This document shows positions 22,023-33,719 of a stretch of DNA of 64,000 bases, piece by piece. The DNA is from Trametopsis cervina (taxonomy: Eukaryota; Basidiomycota; Agaricomycetes; Polyporales; Irpicaceae), in the NCBI GenBank assembly GCA_022385755.1, contig MU278361.1:287186-351185 (forward strand), given 5' to 3'. The notes under the pieces were generated by a model that was not told where the DNA came from, made no database searches, and worked only from the letters and a program-made list of their open reading frames with translations. Within the stretch, counting starts at the first letter, position 1. Each line of letters begins with the position of its first letter. The translations under genes were made by a program, and so were the position numbers.

Positions 22023-25000
22023 ATGTCTGGCGACGACGAGCATCCTGCTCTCACCAGCCGGGACCCGCCACTCGACCCCTCCGTCGGCTCCTCCAACGCC
22101 CTTGGCCTCCAACAACTCCCGCAAGACTCCACCGACCCTTCTGCCCTTCTAAAGCCCCCGATGGCTGCGTCTGCTTCTGCTGCAGATGAGCCTATGCACG
22201 ACCAGTCCCAGGCTGAGGTCGAGGACCAGGCGAACAGACAGCTGGACGTGACCGATGCGTTGGGATACCTCGATCGTGTCAAAATGCAGTTCCAGGACCA
22301 GTCAGACGTGTATAACCGGTTCTTAGACATTATGAAGGATTTCAAGAGTCAAGTGTGAGTACTCCAATTGTCCTTGGGCGTGTCTGTTCTTATCTTATGT
22401 TCCCCTGTATGCACCAGAATCGATACACCCGGCGTCATTGACCGCGTCTCGTCTCTCTTCCGCGGCCACCCCGACCTCATTCAGGGCTTCAACACCTTTC
22501 TTCCTGCGGGATACCGCATCGACTGTTTTTGGGAGGACGACGCAAATTGGATCACTGTGACTACACCCTCTGGCGTTAAGAAGCGTGAAATACAGTATAC
22601 TCTGGAAGACGTCATGAAAGATGAGATGCGGATGATAGAAGAGGATGGGCAGCTGCAGGACGCGTTGTCGTATGTGCACAAGGTCAAGTCGCGCTACAAA
22701 GATAGCGAGCCTGCGAAGTACGCAGAGTTTCTGAAGATACTCCACCCCGAACCTAATACGCGCGGGCTCAACGAGGTGTGTATTAGAGTATATTTTTAGT
22801 CGTTTGCTCATTGGGGGTGTAGGAGGATGTGTTAATGCAGGTCACTCGACTTTTCAAAGACGACGAAGAGATCATCTCGGGCTTTCGTCAGTTCCTACTT
22901 GACGGCAGCCAGATATCTGCACGCCTCGACGAACTAGCAGATGCGCAAAGATACTCGGACGGAAGCCTTGGGTTTAAGAAGAAACCAGATACGGGTGGCA
23001 ACGTGCCCACCTCCTCGACGAGGGGTGGGGCCTCGTCCTCTGTGCCACAGAAGCGCAAGAGGAAGTCGGCCGCCGAGCGCGAGAGGGAGAGGGAGGCAGA
23101 ACGGGAGAGGGAGAAGCAGAAGGAGATCGCCCCGAAGCCTGGGCCCAGCAAGGTGCGTGTGTACCGGCAGTTTTCTCTACAAATTCACATGTGCTGATCG
23201 TCCGCTATGCTCAAACTAGCCTACGAAAAGGACGAAGCAGCAGCACACGTCGAGCGAGGCCCCCTCCCCATCTCTCTCCCAGCTGCACGCCGTCCCCCAT
23301 TCCCCACGCCGCCACCCAGCGCAGCAGCAAATACCCATGGCGCACCCTTCCACGAATCACTTTGTGCCGCAGCGCCCTGATGATTCGCAGTTCTTCGATC
23401 GGGTGAAGCGGGCACTTGACAATCGGGAGACTTATAATGAGTTCTTGAAGGTCGTCAATCTGTTTACGCAGGATATCATCGATACGGCGCGTCTCGTGCG
23501 AGAAAGTCACACGTATTTAGGAGATGGGGAGCTTATGGCGCAGTTTAAGGAGATTCTGGGGTGGGATGAGAGGAGGGAACGATATGCGGGTGCAGAGGAC
23601 GTGTGGACAAGACCGACTGGGGTCCTCGACCGACCGAATAGGAACCAGCTTAATATGCGCTATGGCAGTTATCGCAAACTCCCAGAAAACGTGAGTTCTC
23701 CTAGTATACTCTCTCCGCCTCTTGGGCTGATAGCATTGTTAGGAGCAGAACGTACTTTGCTCCGGCCGCGATGAGATGTGCAGGTCTGTTCTGAACGACG
23801 AGTGGGTTTCTCAGCCGACGTTTGCGGGAGAAGACGCTGTGTTCCTAGGCCACAAGAAGAACGCATATGAAGAAGCGCTGCACCGGAGCGAGGAAGAACG
23901 ACACGAATACGACTTCCACATTGAGGCTATTCATCGCACCATACAGATGCTCGAGCCGTTCAATAACAAGATCAACCAGCTCAATAACGAGGAGAAGGCG
24001 AACTACAAGTTCAAGCCTAATCTCGCTCAGGCAGCCAAGAGCATCCATCTTCGGGTTATCAAGAAGGTGTACGGAAAGGAGGCCGGGATGGAGGTGTTCC
24101 TGGCGATGCAAGATGTCCCTATTGTTGCTATTCCCCTTGTACTGGCGCGACTGAAACAGAAGCATGAGGAGTGGAAGCGCGCGCAGAGGGAGTGGAATAA
24201 AGTCTGGAAGGAAGTTGACGCTAGGAATTACTACAAGTCTCTCGACCACCAGGGCATCACGTTCAAAGCTGCAGATAAGAAGGCGATAACTCCGAAGACG
24301 TTTGTCAGCCAGATTGAGGCTGCGAGAGACGAGCAGATGGCGAAGCGGGCTGCGCTCATCGATCCCCTGTTTGCCCGTACGAGGCCTCGGCATCAGTTGG
24401 AATATGTCATCGAGGACGTGGGCGTCCTGCAAGATAGCTTGAAGCTGGTGTGCTCCTTCCTGGATCGAACTCAAGGCCAACTCGCGTTTGCGGATAGAAA
24501 GAAGATCGAGACGTTCCTCCGGACATTCATCCCCACGTTCTTGATGCTGGACCCCGTCACTTTCAACGGCGCATTCATCCCTCGACAGGAGACGGATAAT
24601 GACCACGGCGAGGGCGACAACGGCACGTACGACGCTGAACCCGGTAGTGCAAACGGATCGCGCAACGGCCGGCCATCTAAGAAGGCCACCTCGGCCTCGG
24701 GAGGCGATCTGCGCAAGCGCTTACTCAAGAGCGAACAAGCAAAATCGAGTCGAAGGACCCGTGCGCAGGACGTCGGCTCACCGTCGTCGTCCCGCCCGAC
24801 TTCGCCGCGGGCAGAGTCTGCTGGGTTACCTGCAGATGAGAGCGATGGGTTGGCACCGCTGAATGTCAATACGGAGCCGACGTCTGGCCCCAGCAGCCCT
24901 GTTGACCAAAAGTCCGGGCGCAAGGGGACCTTCTTTACGAATACACACTTTTATGTGCTGTTCCGGCTGATCGAGGTACGTTCGTGATGTCCGTCCGCAA

Positions 25001-26206
25001 GTCAAAATTTGTTCACTAAGATTTGTTGTAGTTGCTGTATTCGCGCCTAAATACCTTCAAGACCCTCACTGTGCAACTCACCAGCGAGCCCCAGGAAGCT
25101 CGCGAGGTCAACTCGATGACGAAGAGCTTGGGCATCCTGGCCGATGTCTCAAAGTTGGGAGATCGGGCCACTGACGCTGTGCATTACTATGAGCTCTTGC
25201 TTGAGTCGTGCGAAAAGCTGTTTGACAACGAGTTAGAGCAGCATGTATTTGAGGATCAGGTGCGCTATATGTTTGGAATACAGGTACGTTGCGTGGTATA
25301 TCAGCGATAAATGGCTCTGAACCCGGGGAACAGCATTCGTATAAGGTCTTCACTATAGACAAGCTCATCGGTGCTATAGTCAAACAGGTAGGCGTTATTT
25401 TCCTCCCGTGCTTCAACTTCGGTCTAAGCTGAACTCCCTATAGGTTCAGACGATCCTATCGGATGCCAGGAGCCAGGATTTATTCGACATACTACGAAAA
25501 GAACGAGAGCTCGTAGCCCCGTCCACTCAAGACATCATTAACTGCCGAAAGAGCACCGAGCGCATTCTTGGCCCAGATGAGAATCTCTTCAGGATGGTTT
25601 GGGTGAGTGCTTTGCATACTTGTGACAAGTAAAGATGCTGACGATTATCCAGTTACCTGATTCGAGAACGACCACGATTCAGTTGATCGGGAAGGACGAT
25701 TCGAGTATCGATGATACGGAAGCTCTGACGAGTCGCTGGCAGGCTTACGTTGATTCTTATGTCTCGGTATGTTCTCTATTCCACTATCAATTCACCTTAC
25801 TGACCCTTCGATATATAGCCTAGTGAGACAGAAGGATTCGGAAGACTCGACCGAAAGCCATTCTTGCGAAGGTGCGTGATACCCTGTGTGATGTATGCGC
25901 TTCTTTTGCTGAGGATATCATCCTAGAACATTACGCGTGGCCCCAGACGATGAGAGCGAGGATGTGCATTCAGGCGGGTCACTCCCCATGCGAGTATGCG
26001 TGCGGACGTATAGACTCTTCTACGTACCACATACGGAAGACTTCATATGGCGATCCACCACTCCCCAGGCGCTCTCAAGCGCAGCCCGCAATCTCGAGCT
26101 ACACAATACACGTCGCAAAGCATGGCTCGACAAGTTCCTCACCCGAGAGGTATCAGTCGCTGAGGAGATACCCGACACCAAAGTTAATGTCCCCACGGGG
26201 GCTTGA
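22023..26206 (+). CDS. sin3: Sin3 transcriptional co-repressor
   Basis: Scaffold of the Rpd3/Sin3 histone-deacetylase complex in the nucleus. Eleven exons (22023-22354, 22418-22775, 22841-23152, 23220-23690, 23743-24975, 25032-25283, 25334-25387, 25444-25602, 25653-25766, 25819-25871, 25927-26206) give 1205 residues. Three paired amphipathic helix domains are visible: PAH1 from about residue 73 ([17 protein letters not shown]), PAH2 from about 190 ([15 protein letters not shown]) and PAH3 from about 375 ([20 protein letters not shown]). The histone-deacetylase-interaction domain follows ([18 protein letters not shown], then [16 protein letters not shown]). The C-terminal Sin3 domain spans the small exons. 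A basic/acidic Arg-Glu repeat lies between PAH2 and PAH3. The length is near the family norm. Position 25334-25387 is a 54-nt exon. The reading frame is intact, and identification is very secure. Confidence 0.97.
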
Positions 26207-26650
26207 TCTCCATCCCAAGTTAATTTATATACGTCTACTGCTGTTATGCTTTGGTTTTATTTTTTGTTGTAAACTACCTGTAGCCACAATAATACATAAT
26301 GGGTTTATATCTGCTTCTGCATCAGCTGCTCGTGAGTCATCCCCCAGCCGAGGTCGTATATTCCAGACGCGCGCTTCCAACATCTCAACCAAACTTCGCT
26401 ACAGCTGCAGCTTCATCTCGTACAGTGTGCCGGTACTGCGATCATGTTTAGACTCGACTTCAAATACATTCATTTACACTATCATTCCCTTCCCCTCTCT
26501 GCTGTATTCTTCCTGCTACTTTAACAGTGTTACATTGGCAACCTCCACCTCGATACTCATTCTTGAAGCCAGACTCCGGGCGGTGCTACAGTGAGGAAGC
26601 AGAAGTCAAGATGAGCAGAGCAGAGGCGTCCAGTACCGACATCACTCACA
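26207..26650. other. Sin3 3' flank, no gene seen
   Basis: This is AT-rich, pyrimidine-rich sequence between the convergent ends of Sin3 (plus) and the 119-residue gene (minus). It should contain both 3' untranslated regions. A 240-codon plus-strand frame crosses the Sin3 C-terminus into this region, but it is out of phase with the Sin3 protein and has no motif. Confidence 0.5.
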
Positions 26651-27010
26651 CTACAACGGTGCAAGCCTCTTCGCGGAGTCGAGGGTGCTCTCTGGGCTCG
26701 AGTTGAACCCAAGCTTGGCCTCAGGTGCATGCACTCTGATTTGGTTCACAAGCCACTCGAAGAACTCTGTCAGGTGCTGTTGACCCCGGACGCCAAAGCC
26801 GATAATGACAACATCCCACTTGCGACTGGTGATCGCGTCGGTGAACGGCTGGCGGCCGTGCTGGTCTGGGTGGGCAAAGAAGCCCTGGTAATCGTAGCCT
26901 GCGCTGAGCATGATCTTCTCAGTCTGCTCGAGTCCAACGCGGATCGTCTCTTGCATATCTTTGGGGAGGCTCTCCCAGTTGAGGCCGAGGAGGAGTACGG
27001 AAGGAGCCAT
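26651..27010 (-). CDS. Conserved hypothetical protein, 119 aa
   Basis: A single-exon gene of 119 residues beginning MAPSVLLLGLNWESLP. It alternates hydrophobic strands and amphipathic helices: SVLLLGL, DVVIIGFGVRG and AKLGFNSSP look like beta-strands each followed by a loop and helix, so a small Rossmann- or receiver-like alpha/beta fold is plausible. I do not recognise a named family, although short proteins with a VIIGxGVRG turn and an FNSSP motif occur in fungi as far as I recall. No signal peptide or membrane segment. Codon use and the lack of low complexity argue that it is real. About 900 bp of apparently empty DNA lie upstream. Function unknown. Confidence 0.75.
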   Translation of the reverse strand: MAPSVLLLGLNWESLPKDMQETIRVGLEQTEKIMLSAGYDYQGFFAHPDQHGRQPFTDAITSRKWDVVIIGFGVRGQQHLTEFFEWLVNQIRVHAPEAKLGFNSSPESTLDSAKRLAPL

Positions 27011-27912
27011 TGGACGTCGATATTTGTGGTGAGTTCGGGGCTGTTGTTTGTGGAACGGCTGAGAGCGATTGTCAGTATTTATGCTAATGGACGCAACGCA
27101 GATCGTACCGCAGCGGAAGTTCGTAGAAGGGTTAACGCGTTATTGCGGCAGCCGGCAAGATCGCAGGCAGTGGTGTGGATGAGGCGAACTTGTTGATCTA
27201 TCATCTACAACACGACATCGTTTGGTGCATTGTGCCTAGAGCCCCTCTCTGACTCTCACGAACAACCTGCTGCGAGTTGGTGTATTACTCTTCATCGATC
27301 TGATGTTCACGATTCAACCTGCATACGACTCCGCGAAGCTCACTAATATCTGTTAGTGGGGCTCAATGACTGATAGGATATCGCGCAGGTATATAACTTG
27401 CCGTACAGGCGAACCCCTGCGGCTGCCATGACGCGACGAATGCGGCTGGACTAGCTTGTCCGCCCAAGTTAAGTATCTGAACATCACTGCATTACCCCTG
27501 ATATAGTTCCTTTAGATCTGTCCCGTAAGATGTCGGATGCTCTGGATTGAAAGCAGCCGTTCACCAACGCTCGCCACCGCGCCATTCCATAAGCATATTC
27601 GGAGGAGTACACGGATCGCACACGCATCCATACGCTGAGTCACAGATATATGACGGTGGCAATTGCGCTACTGTACTTGACAGAAGTAAATGGACTTGCT
27701 GATTAATTCAGGGTGTTCTATCATAGTCTGAACTTCTTGCGTGGCGGGTTTAGGCACTCGTATCGTGCAGATGGTGACATTGGTTTTATTAAACAGCAAA
27801 AGAGGCACATGTGTGATACACAACAGTATAAGAATCGGGATGAAGGGAATTCAGTTTTGAACATCTCTGGCCCTTCCGCAGGATTTTCACGGCGCTCAAC
27901 TTCGTGTGAGAT
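27011..27912. other. Intergenic, nothing recognised
   Basis: Lies between the start of the 119-residue gene and the end of epoxide hydrolase 1, both on the minus strand. Frames are short and without motif. It presumably contains the promoter of the 119-residue gene and the 3' UTR of the hydrolase. Confidence 0.5.
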
Positions 27913-29508
27913 CTAGAAATTCACCGCAAAGAATTCCCTGACGTCCTCAACATACTCATCGGGTGCCTCCAACGCAGGAAAATGTCCCCCAAACGCATGT
28001 TCTGGAACAAATGGAATAGACATTCAGTCACTACGGAAACGGTTCAATGTGCAGACCTCTCACCTTTATAGTAACTCAGGTTGCCCAAAGGTTCTATGAA
28101 GGCTCTGGGTGCTCCGCCGGACTCATATGGCTGTGGGCAAAGATATTATCAGACGGCAGTGCGATATCTATCCGTGCGCAGACACTCACAAACGCAGAAA
28201 TTCCGAAAGCCTTTGACCTGATGGGTAACGTGAAGTTATCTTCCCACGTGCTACCGTCGTCGTTCCGACCTTTGTAGGCCTATTCGTTCAGATGTGGTCA
28301 GCACTGTCCGATAACTCACACCGTGCGCAAGTCACATCACCTGATTATATATCGCAGTAGAGCTCGCAAAGGAACCGCTAAGGAAGTAAAGCGCGACGGT
28401 GTCAAGTATGTGTTTCTTCTTGACGCGGGTCGGATCTGCCCATGCATAAAGCTTCTCGCCTATGTAGCTGAGGACTGCGAGGGGGGAAGACCCTATGGCG
28501 AATCCAATAGTAAGAGGCTGCGCAACGTGTAGGTGAGAATTACATTGTAAAGAGAGAAAATGAGACCCACCTTCGTAGCATTCAATCTAAAATACGCATT
28601 TTCCGATTTGGTAAACTGCTCATTCTGTCTCATGATCTGCTTTTCAACGTCGGAGAATGTGCTGTCGTCGACACCTGGTGGTGCGTTCGCAAGAATAAAG
28701 GTGAAGAGTGCAGCGACAAGGTTTTCTGGGTACTTGTTTGTCATGATTCGTGCAGTCATCGCACCCTACAAGTCATGGACGGGTATGAGTGATATTGGCA
28801 GAGAAGCATATAGAAAGTTTTCACATACCCAGTCCCCATGCGTCGCACCATACTTCGTATATCCAAGGAGGTCGACCATAAGGCCGTTGAATACTCTTCC
28901 GATATCTGCCAAGTTAAACCCGTCTCTCCGCGGCCGCGTCGACTTGAAAAAGCCGGGGAGAGAGGGTATGACAACATGGAAACTATGACATACAAATGTA
29001 GTTAAGTAAATCTCTTAAAACAAGGGAAAGTGGAAGGATAACTAACGCCGGAAGATCAGCTCTGGGAGGATTGGTCAGAGGCTCAATCATCCCGAGAAAG
29101 TCGAGGAATGAGCCTATAAAAATAATCAGCACTCGAATAGAGGTGATGAGGGTTGAAATGCAACTCACTGGGCCACCCGTGCAGGAGCAACAACGGAACT
29201 GCATCCCTTCTCTCACTCTTCTTATGCACAAAGTGCAACTCGAACTTGTCGTTATCCACAGTGGTCACATCGACGAGGAAATTGTCGAACTTGTTAATCT
29301 CCTGCTCAAGTTCGGTCCAGCTCCAGGTGGTCTCGAACTCATGTTTCAGTGATTTGAGATAGTCGTAGTCGATACCTAAGCTCCACGGCGTGCTGGCCTC
29401 GACAGGAGCTTCGGCAGGAAATGGGGCCGCCTTCAACATTGAAATCATATTCTGGACGGCGGCCTCATCGTAGTGAACCGGGATTTTGCGAAGGTTGGCG
29501 AACGACAT
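27913..29508 (-). CDS. Epoxide hydrolase 1 (microsomal-type, alpha/beta fold)
   Basis: Hydrolyses epoxides to vicinal diols, a detoxification or secondary-metabolite step. Minus-strand exons: 29508-29169, 29113-29047, 28982-28829, 28765-28571, 28517-28341, 28279-28190, 28130-28064 and 28001-27913, giving 392 residues, the usual size. The N-terminal epoxide-hydrolase domain (about 1-105) starts MSFANLRKIPVHYDEAAVQN. The HGWP oxyanion-hole motif is near residue 110. FHVVIPSLPGFFKS follows, and the nucleophilic Asp186 sits in ATHGDWGAM. The catalytic His370 is in GGHFPALE near the C-terminus. No signal peptide is visible. It is paired with a paralogue (31406-32967) whose introns fall at the same places, so the two arose by tandem duplication. 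Substrate unknown. Confidence 0.94.
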
Positions 29509-30324
29509 GGTTGTGTAGCGAACCTGAGCGACTTGAACCTGAAGATGGGTTGAGATGTTTTAGAGGACCTGGAGAGGCTTAGAGAGAACTGTCACGAGTT
29601 GGGCTTTTAAGTTTCGTCTCTGTGCTTGGCTTAATTATTAGTAATCAGGCCGTTTAACGTTCACTAGACCGTGCAGGTGATCACTGTGGTGTGTGAGTAC
29701 GGGGGCAAGGGTATTCTTTCGATGTGCTTACTACAGAGATTGTATAGTCTCATCAATGCTCGCAATATGACGTGTGCCTGCAAGACGTGAGTAAAAATGC
29801 ATCGCAAAGCGATTGTAGGGCAGTCGATGAATAGAGAGCCAGCTGAGCCAATGGGTTCCCGCGATACGAGAACCTTAAAGTTACTCACAGAGGCCACATT
29901 GCCCGCTGTGTCGCAACTCGAGGCTTCGGTTGACAGCATGTAACGGGATGAGGGCAACAGCGGGATGTTTATCAATACTGATAGTCAATAGCACTGACAG
30001 AAGAGCTTTGAGTTTACTAAGCAGGTAGTTGATGACGAGGAGGAACTCACATGGAAAGCAGGCGCTCGAATAGTGCGCATACTCGAAGGCTGTAAATCGC
30101 TTTGTATGCATCGTGATCTTGCCCTTGTGGCGCAAGAAGTACTCACAACCGGACGATCATATGTCTCACGCCTAGACTGCCGCGATTAGTCTGCACGAGA
30201 TGTTTGGTAGTCGGGCGTCACATTGAGGTTAGCGTACAATTCTTGAGCTCAAACCACAACATCACTATCTTCTCCTGCGCAGAACCGCGTCCCACTCTGG
30301 AAGAGCTCTTGACCCATAGCGTTC
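29509..30324. other. Intergenic; possible decayed secreted-protein copy
   Basis: Upstream of epoxide hydrolase 1 and downstream of the small secreted protein. On the minus strand near 30045-30060 the sequence TGCTTTCCATGTGAG mirrors TGCTTCCCAGGTGAG, the Cys-Phe-Pro codons and donor of the secreted-protein gene next door. The surrounding exons cannot be joined into a protein. A hydrophobic minus-strand frame at 29881-30135 has no motif. Confidence 0.35.
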
Positions 30325-30655
30325 TCAGAAGGACTCGCAATGATCAAAACAAAACCCTAGCTCCTCCGTGCACTGAGAGACTGGCACCGAGCATGCCTCG
30401 CACTCGTGAAACGCGGTTGCGCAGTCTGCAATCAATTTCCCTAAGGCACGAGGCGATAACAGAACTGGGCAAATAACTGCGTACCAGTACAGTTAGTGCA
30501 CTCTGATGGAACGTTTTAGTATGAATACGCGAACGAAGTGACACCCAGACGCTCTCACCTGGGAAGCAAGTGAAGAAAGGATCACCCGTCGACTGAGCTT
30601 GAGAGAATGTAACAACGGTTGTGATGAGGAGGAGGACGGTGGAGAATTGCTTCAT
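30325..30655 (-). CDS. Small secreted cysteine-rich protein
   Basis: Three minus-strand exons, 30655-30559, 30502-30485 and 30440-30325, close to 76 residues. A classic signal peptide (MKQFSTVLLLITTVVTFSQA, cleavage probably after SQA) leads to a mature chain of about 55 residues. The mature chain has nine cysteines in a CxxC-rich pattern: TCFPECTNC, DC, HECEAC, QC, GFCFDHC. Exon 2 is only 18 nt. A strong TATATAAAAG box lies about 40 nt upstream of the ATG. Proteins of this kind are secreted by many Agaricomycetes; some act at the hyphal surface or as effectors. The odd cysteine count leaves one unpaired or signals a slight model error. It sits between two epoxide hydrolase genes on the same strand. 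Function unknown. Confidence 0.72.
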
Positions 30656-30690
30656 ATCTCTTGCTGTAGACCGTCTGCGAGAACGGCGAC

Positions 30691-30701
30691 TTTTATATAT
30701 G
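30691..30701 (-). promoter_or_regulatory. TATA box of the small secreted protein gene
   Basis: Read on the minus strand this is ATATATAAAAG, about 40 nt before the ATG at 30655. That is close to the expected distance for transcription starting just ahead of the coding region. Strong TATA boxes usually mark highly or conditionally expressed genes. Confidence 0.55.
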
Positions 30702-31405
30702 TTGGAGGAAAGGGTCAGTGTTGATTCTTTGTTGGTACTTATCTCCACACATCCCCTCCACCTGTCGTCCTGGCCTCATCATCCCGTAAACAACGGAGAC
30801 AGACGTCTATCGATTGCTGAGCTCTTTACAGTGAACATTGGCCCAGCCCATAAGCTCTGTCCGATAATGTCAATCAGGTCACGGAGGTTTACGCTCCATA
30901 GAGTCTTCACGAGAGTTTGGACGATGTCTACTCACGCATGTCACTGTGTTATAGTGACCGGTGATGCTCTGCATTGGCAAATGCGCACAAATGTGTTACT
31001 GAAATCCGCGCAGTAAGAGAACAGAACCACGTACCTCAGCAATATCGCCCTAAAAGATTGATTTGCTAGGGTAGACAGGGTTGTCAATCTGCAGAAGGGA
31101 CGCAGAAGAAGGAATGAAGATATCACATACAGAGAGACTGAAAGGTTCCGAGAATCTGCTGCAATCCGCACCCGTTAGCTGGACAGGAGCATACCCACAG
31201 ATCTCTGTCAAAGATAAGACAATGCCACATGCTTCAATCCATGTCTCGAGACTTGACACGAGAATACGGGACTGTCCCTGGTCTGGACCGACGCACTCTT
31301 TGATATAGAAAGAATATTGCACAATAGGAAACCTCAGACCTATTCATACATTGATTAACTGGTTGTGACTTCGGCGTCGTTCCCGAAATAAAACCACCCG
31401 CCATC
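30702..31405. other. Intergenic, no complete gene
   Basis: Between the small secreted protein and the end of epoxide hydrolase 2. A minus-strand frame at 31050-31322 (90 codons) has five spaced cysteines and ends in an Ile/Pro-rich tail. It has no start with a signal peptide that I can find and no convincing splice partners. It may be a remnant of another secreted-protein gene. Confidence 0.35.
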
Positions 31406-32967
31406 CTAAAAATGGACTCCACAGAATTCTCGTAGGTCCCCTACGAGTTCCGAGGGATTATCAAGAGCAGGAAAATGCCCGCCACGTCGATGTTCTGTTT
31501 TTGAGATATCATTAACTGGCGGTTTTACTTCTGAATATGATTTGCTTGCCTTTGTAGTATGTCAGATTACCGTATGGTTCAATAGCCGCTCTCGGCGAGC
31601 CGCCAATTTCATACGCCTTGACACACCGTTTTAGAACGGTTTGCATGAAGGTGTGGAGAAAATGCTTACGAAAGACGAATAACCGAAGGATTTGGATTTT
31701 ACTAGCCACTTGCCTTCACTAGCGGCAAGGTTAGTTTCTGCACGCTCTTTTCCACTCTGACCAATTCCTGTCAGTAAATTGCATCCCGTGAGAGCGCTGC
31801 AAATACTTACTTGGTTGTAGATTACGACTGAAGTGGAAAATGAGCTGCTAAGCCAATACAGTGCGACAGTATCCAGTATATCATCGGGGTCCACGCGTTC
31901 CGGGTCGGACCAGCCGTATATTTTCTCTCCAATGTAAGCAAGGAGAGCGAGAGGTGAAGAGCCAATAGCAAAACCAATTGTGAAAGGCTGTAGACGCAGT
32001 ACAAGAAGGTTTGTGAGAACAATTATGGCATACACGGCGTACGATGACACTGACTTTGGTGTTCTGGATTTGAAAGTAAGCAAATCCGGTTCTGGCAAAC
32101 TCGCTGCCCCTTTCTACAACGATCTTCTCGACTTCAGTAAGCTTGCTCCGATCCAGATTCTCGGGTATAGGGACACGGAACATCGAAAAATGAACAACGG
32201 TCATAGTATCGGGGAATAGATTGCTCATGACGCGCATGATCATTGAACCCTTGGATAATATAAGTGATACGTTTCGTAGAAAGAGCATTCTAAATATACA
32301 CTTACCCAGTCACCACCATGACCTGCATAGGTCTTGTATCCAAGTAGATCAACCATGAGCCTGTTGAATACTGTGGCTGTATCAGCCATGTTCCAACCGT
32401 CTCTTCTCGGGAGAGTAGACTTGAAATATCCGGGAAGTGAGGGAACTACCACATGGAATCTAACATACACTTTAGCGGGGGATATCAAGTGCAATGATAG
32501 GGATGACTTACGCGGGGATGTCGGGGGTAGGAGGGTTCGTCAACGATTCTATGACTTTACGGAAGTCAAAGAACGTTCCTTTATACGAGTTTAGCCAACG
32601 GAATGCTCGGTGTGGATTATTTATGCTCACCAGGCCAGCCGTGTAATAAGATCAGAGGGATCGCATCCGCCCTGTTGCTCCTCTTATGCAAAAAATGCAG
32701 CTCAAGTGTATCATCTCCCGCCGCGTAGTCGACCAGGAAATTAGGAGTTTGGTTAATCTCCTTCTCAACCCTGTCCCATTTCCACTCTTTTTGAAACCTC
32801 TCCCTCAAGGAGACCAAGTAGTCGTGGTCTATACCAAGACTCCATGGTGATGCGGACTGAACGGGAGCTTGCGAAGGAAGTGGGGAGTGCTTGAGCAGGA
32901 ATAGCATATTCTGCACTGCATCGTCGTCGTACTTGATAGCAACCTCGCGTAGATTGGTGAAGGACAT
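31406..32967 (-). CDS. Epoxide hydrolase 2 (paralogue of epoxide hydrolase 1)
   Basis: Same family and architecture as the gene at 27913-29508. Minus-strand exons: 32967-32631, 32578-32512, 32459-32306, 32249-32055, 31987-31811, 31756-31670, 31616-31550 and 31494-31406, giving 390 residues. Motifs: MSFTNLREVAIKYDDDAVQN at the start, HGWP near 110, FHVVVPSLPGYFKS, nucleophile Asp185 in GHGGDWGSM, PFTIGFAIGSSPLALLAY, and catalytic His368 in GGHFPALD. Intron 7 (31549-31495) uses a GC donor (AAAG^GCAAGC) with a normal AG acceptor. The homologous intron in the paralogue is GT-AG. Exon 6 is spliced at TCAG before 31756; the nearer CAG would introduce a stop. Upstream is a TATA-like TATATAA (33043-33037). 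Intact; substrate unknown. Confidence 0.93.
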
Positions 32968-33719
32968 ATTATCAGTCAGGGAGTTTTGTGTTGTGGCCTG
33001 GAGCTTGGTGCAAAACGATTATTGCCGTCTCTTCCATTATATACTGGTTCCTCTGTAGAGATTATTAACGTGTGAGAAGTTGCCCTCAGAATGGTCCCGC
33101 GAGTCACAAAGCATGATGGAGTCGATCACAAAGCATGATAGCTGCCTCAGCTTGTTTGGCTGAAGAATTCCGCGTCCGATGGCAGCGACGGTTCGAACAC
33201 CCTACAGGGCATCATGGATGTGTAAAAGAGGTTATGCGCAAGTTCAGTTCAACGTTGTTGGGTAAACGGCAGGACGCAGTGGGCAAAAGTGCGATCAATT
33301 CTTTGGATTCCGCAATCTCGGAGAATATTTAGTGGTGCATCATGCACAACTCATCACTGTAAACTACTTCTACACCCGTGTACACCAGCAGTGCTAGTAA
33401 CGTCTACGTTGGGGGGTCACTTTAGATGAGCGAACCTCATGTACATTGTGCAAGCGCTTATCTACGTACTTGCAGCCGGCACCTGCTATACTTGTGTATA
33501 ATCGAGAAAGTGGCCGAAAGTCAAGGATGAGGATATTGATAGTCGATAGTGTAGCAAGAGGGGTTTGTAGTGGGCACCCAGAACTGAGGAGCATGGTAGG
33601 AGTGAAGAGGCCACAACGAAGATGAAGGCAGAGAGGTGTCGCACAGAGTTCGAAATCGGCGAAATACGTGTATGGCAGCATAAGGCAGTAGAAAACCGAG
33701 ACTGCACAGTCTTTGATAT
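32968..33719. other. Epoxide hydrolase 2 promoter and upstream flank
   Basis: Read on the minus strand, TATATAA at 33043-33037 lies about 70 nt before the hydrolase start codon. The rest contains short frames without motifs. A serine-rich minus-strand frame near 33394-33681 overlaps the tail of the decayed peptidase and is not convincing. Confidence 0.45.

Noticed and set aside
33185..33205. GGTTCGAACACCC, resembling a tRNA T loop
   Set aside because: No matching T stem, acceptor stem or A box.
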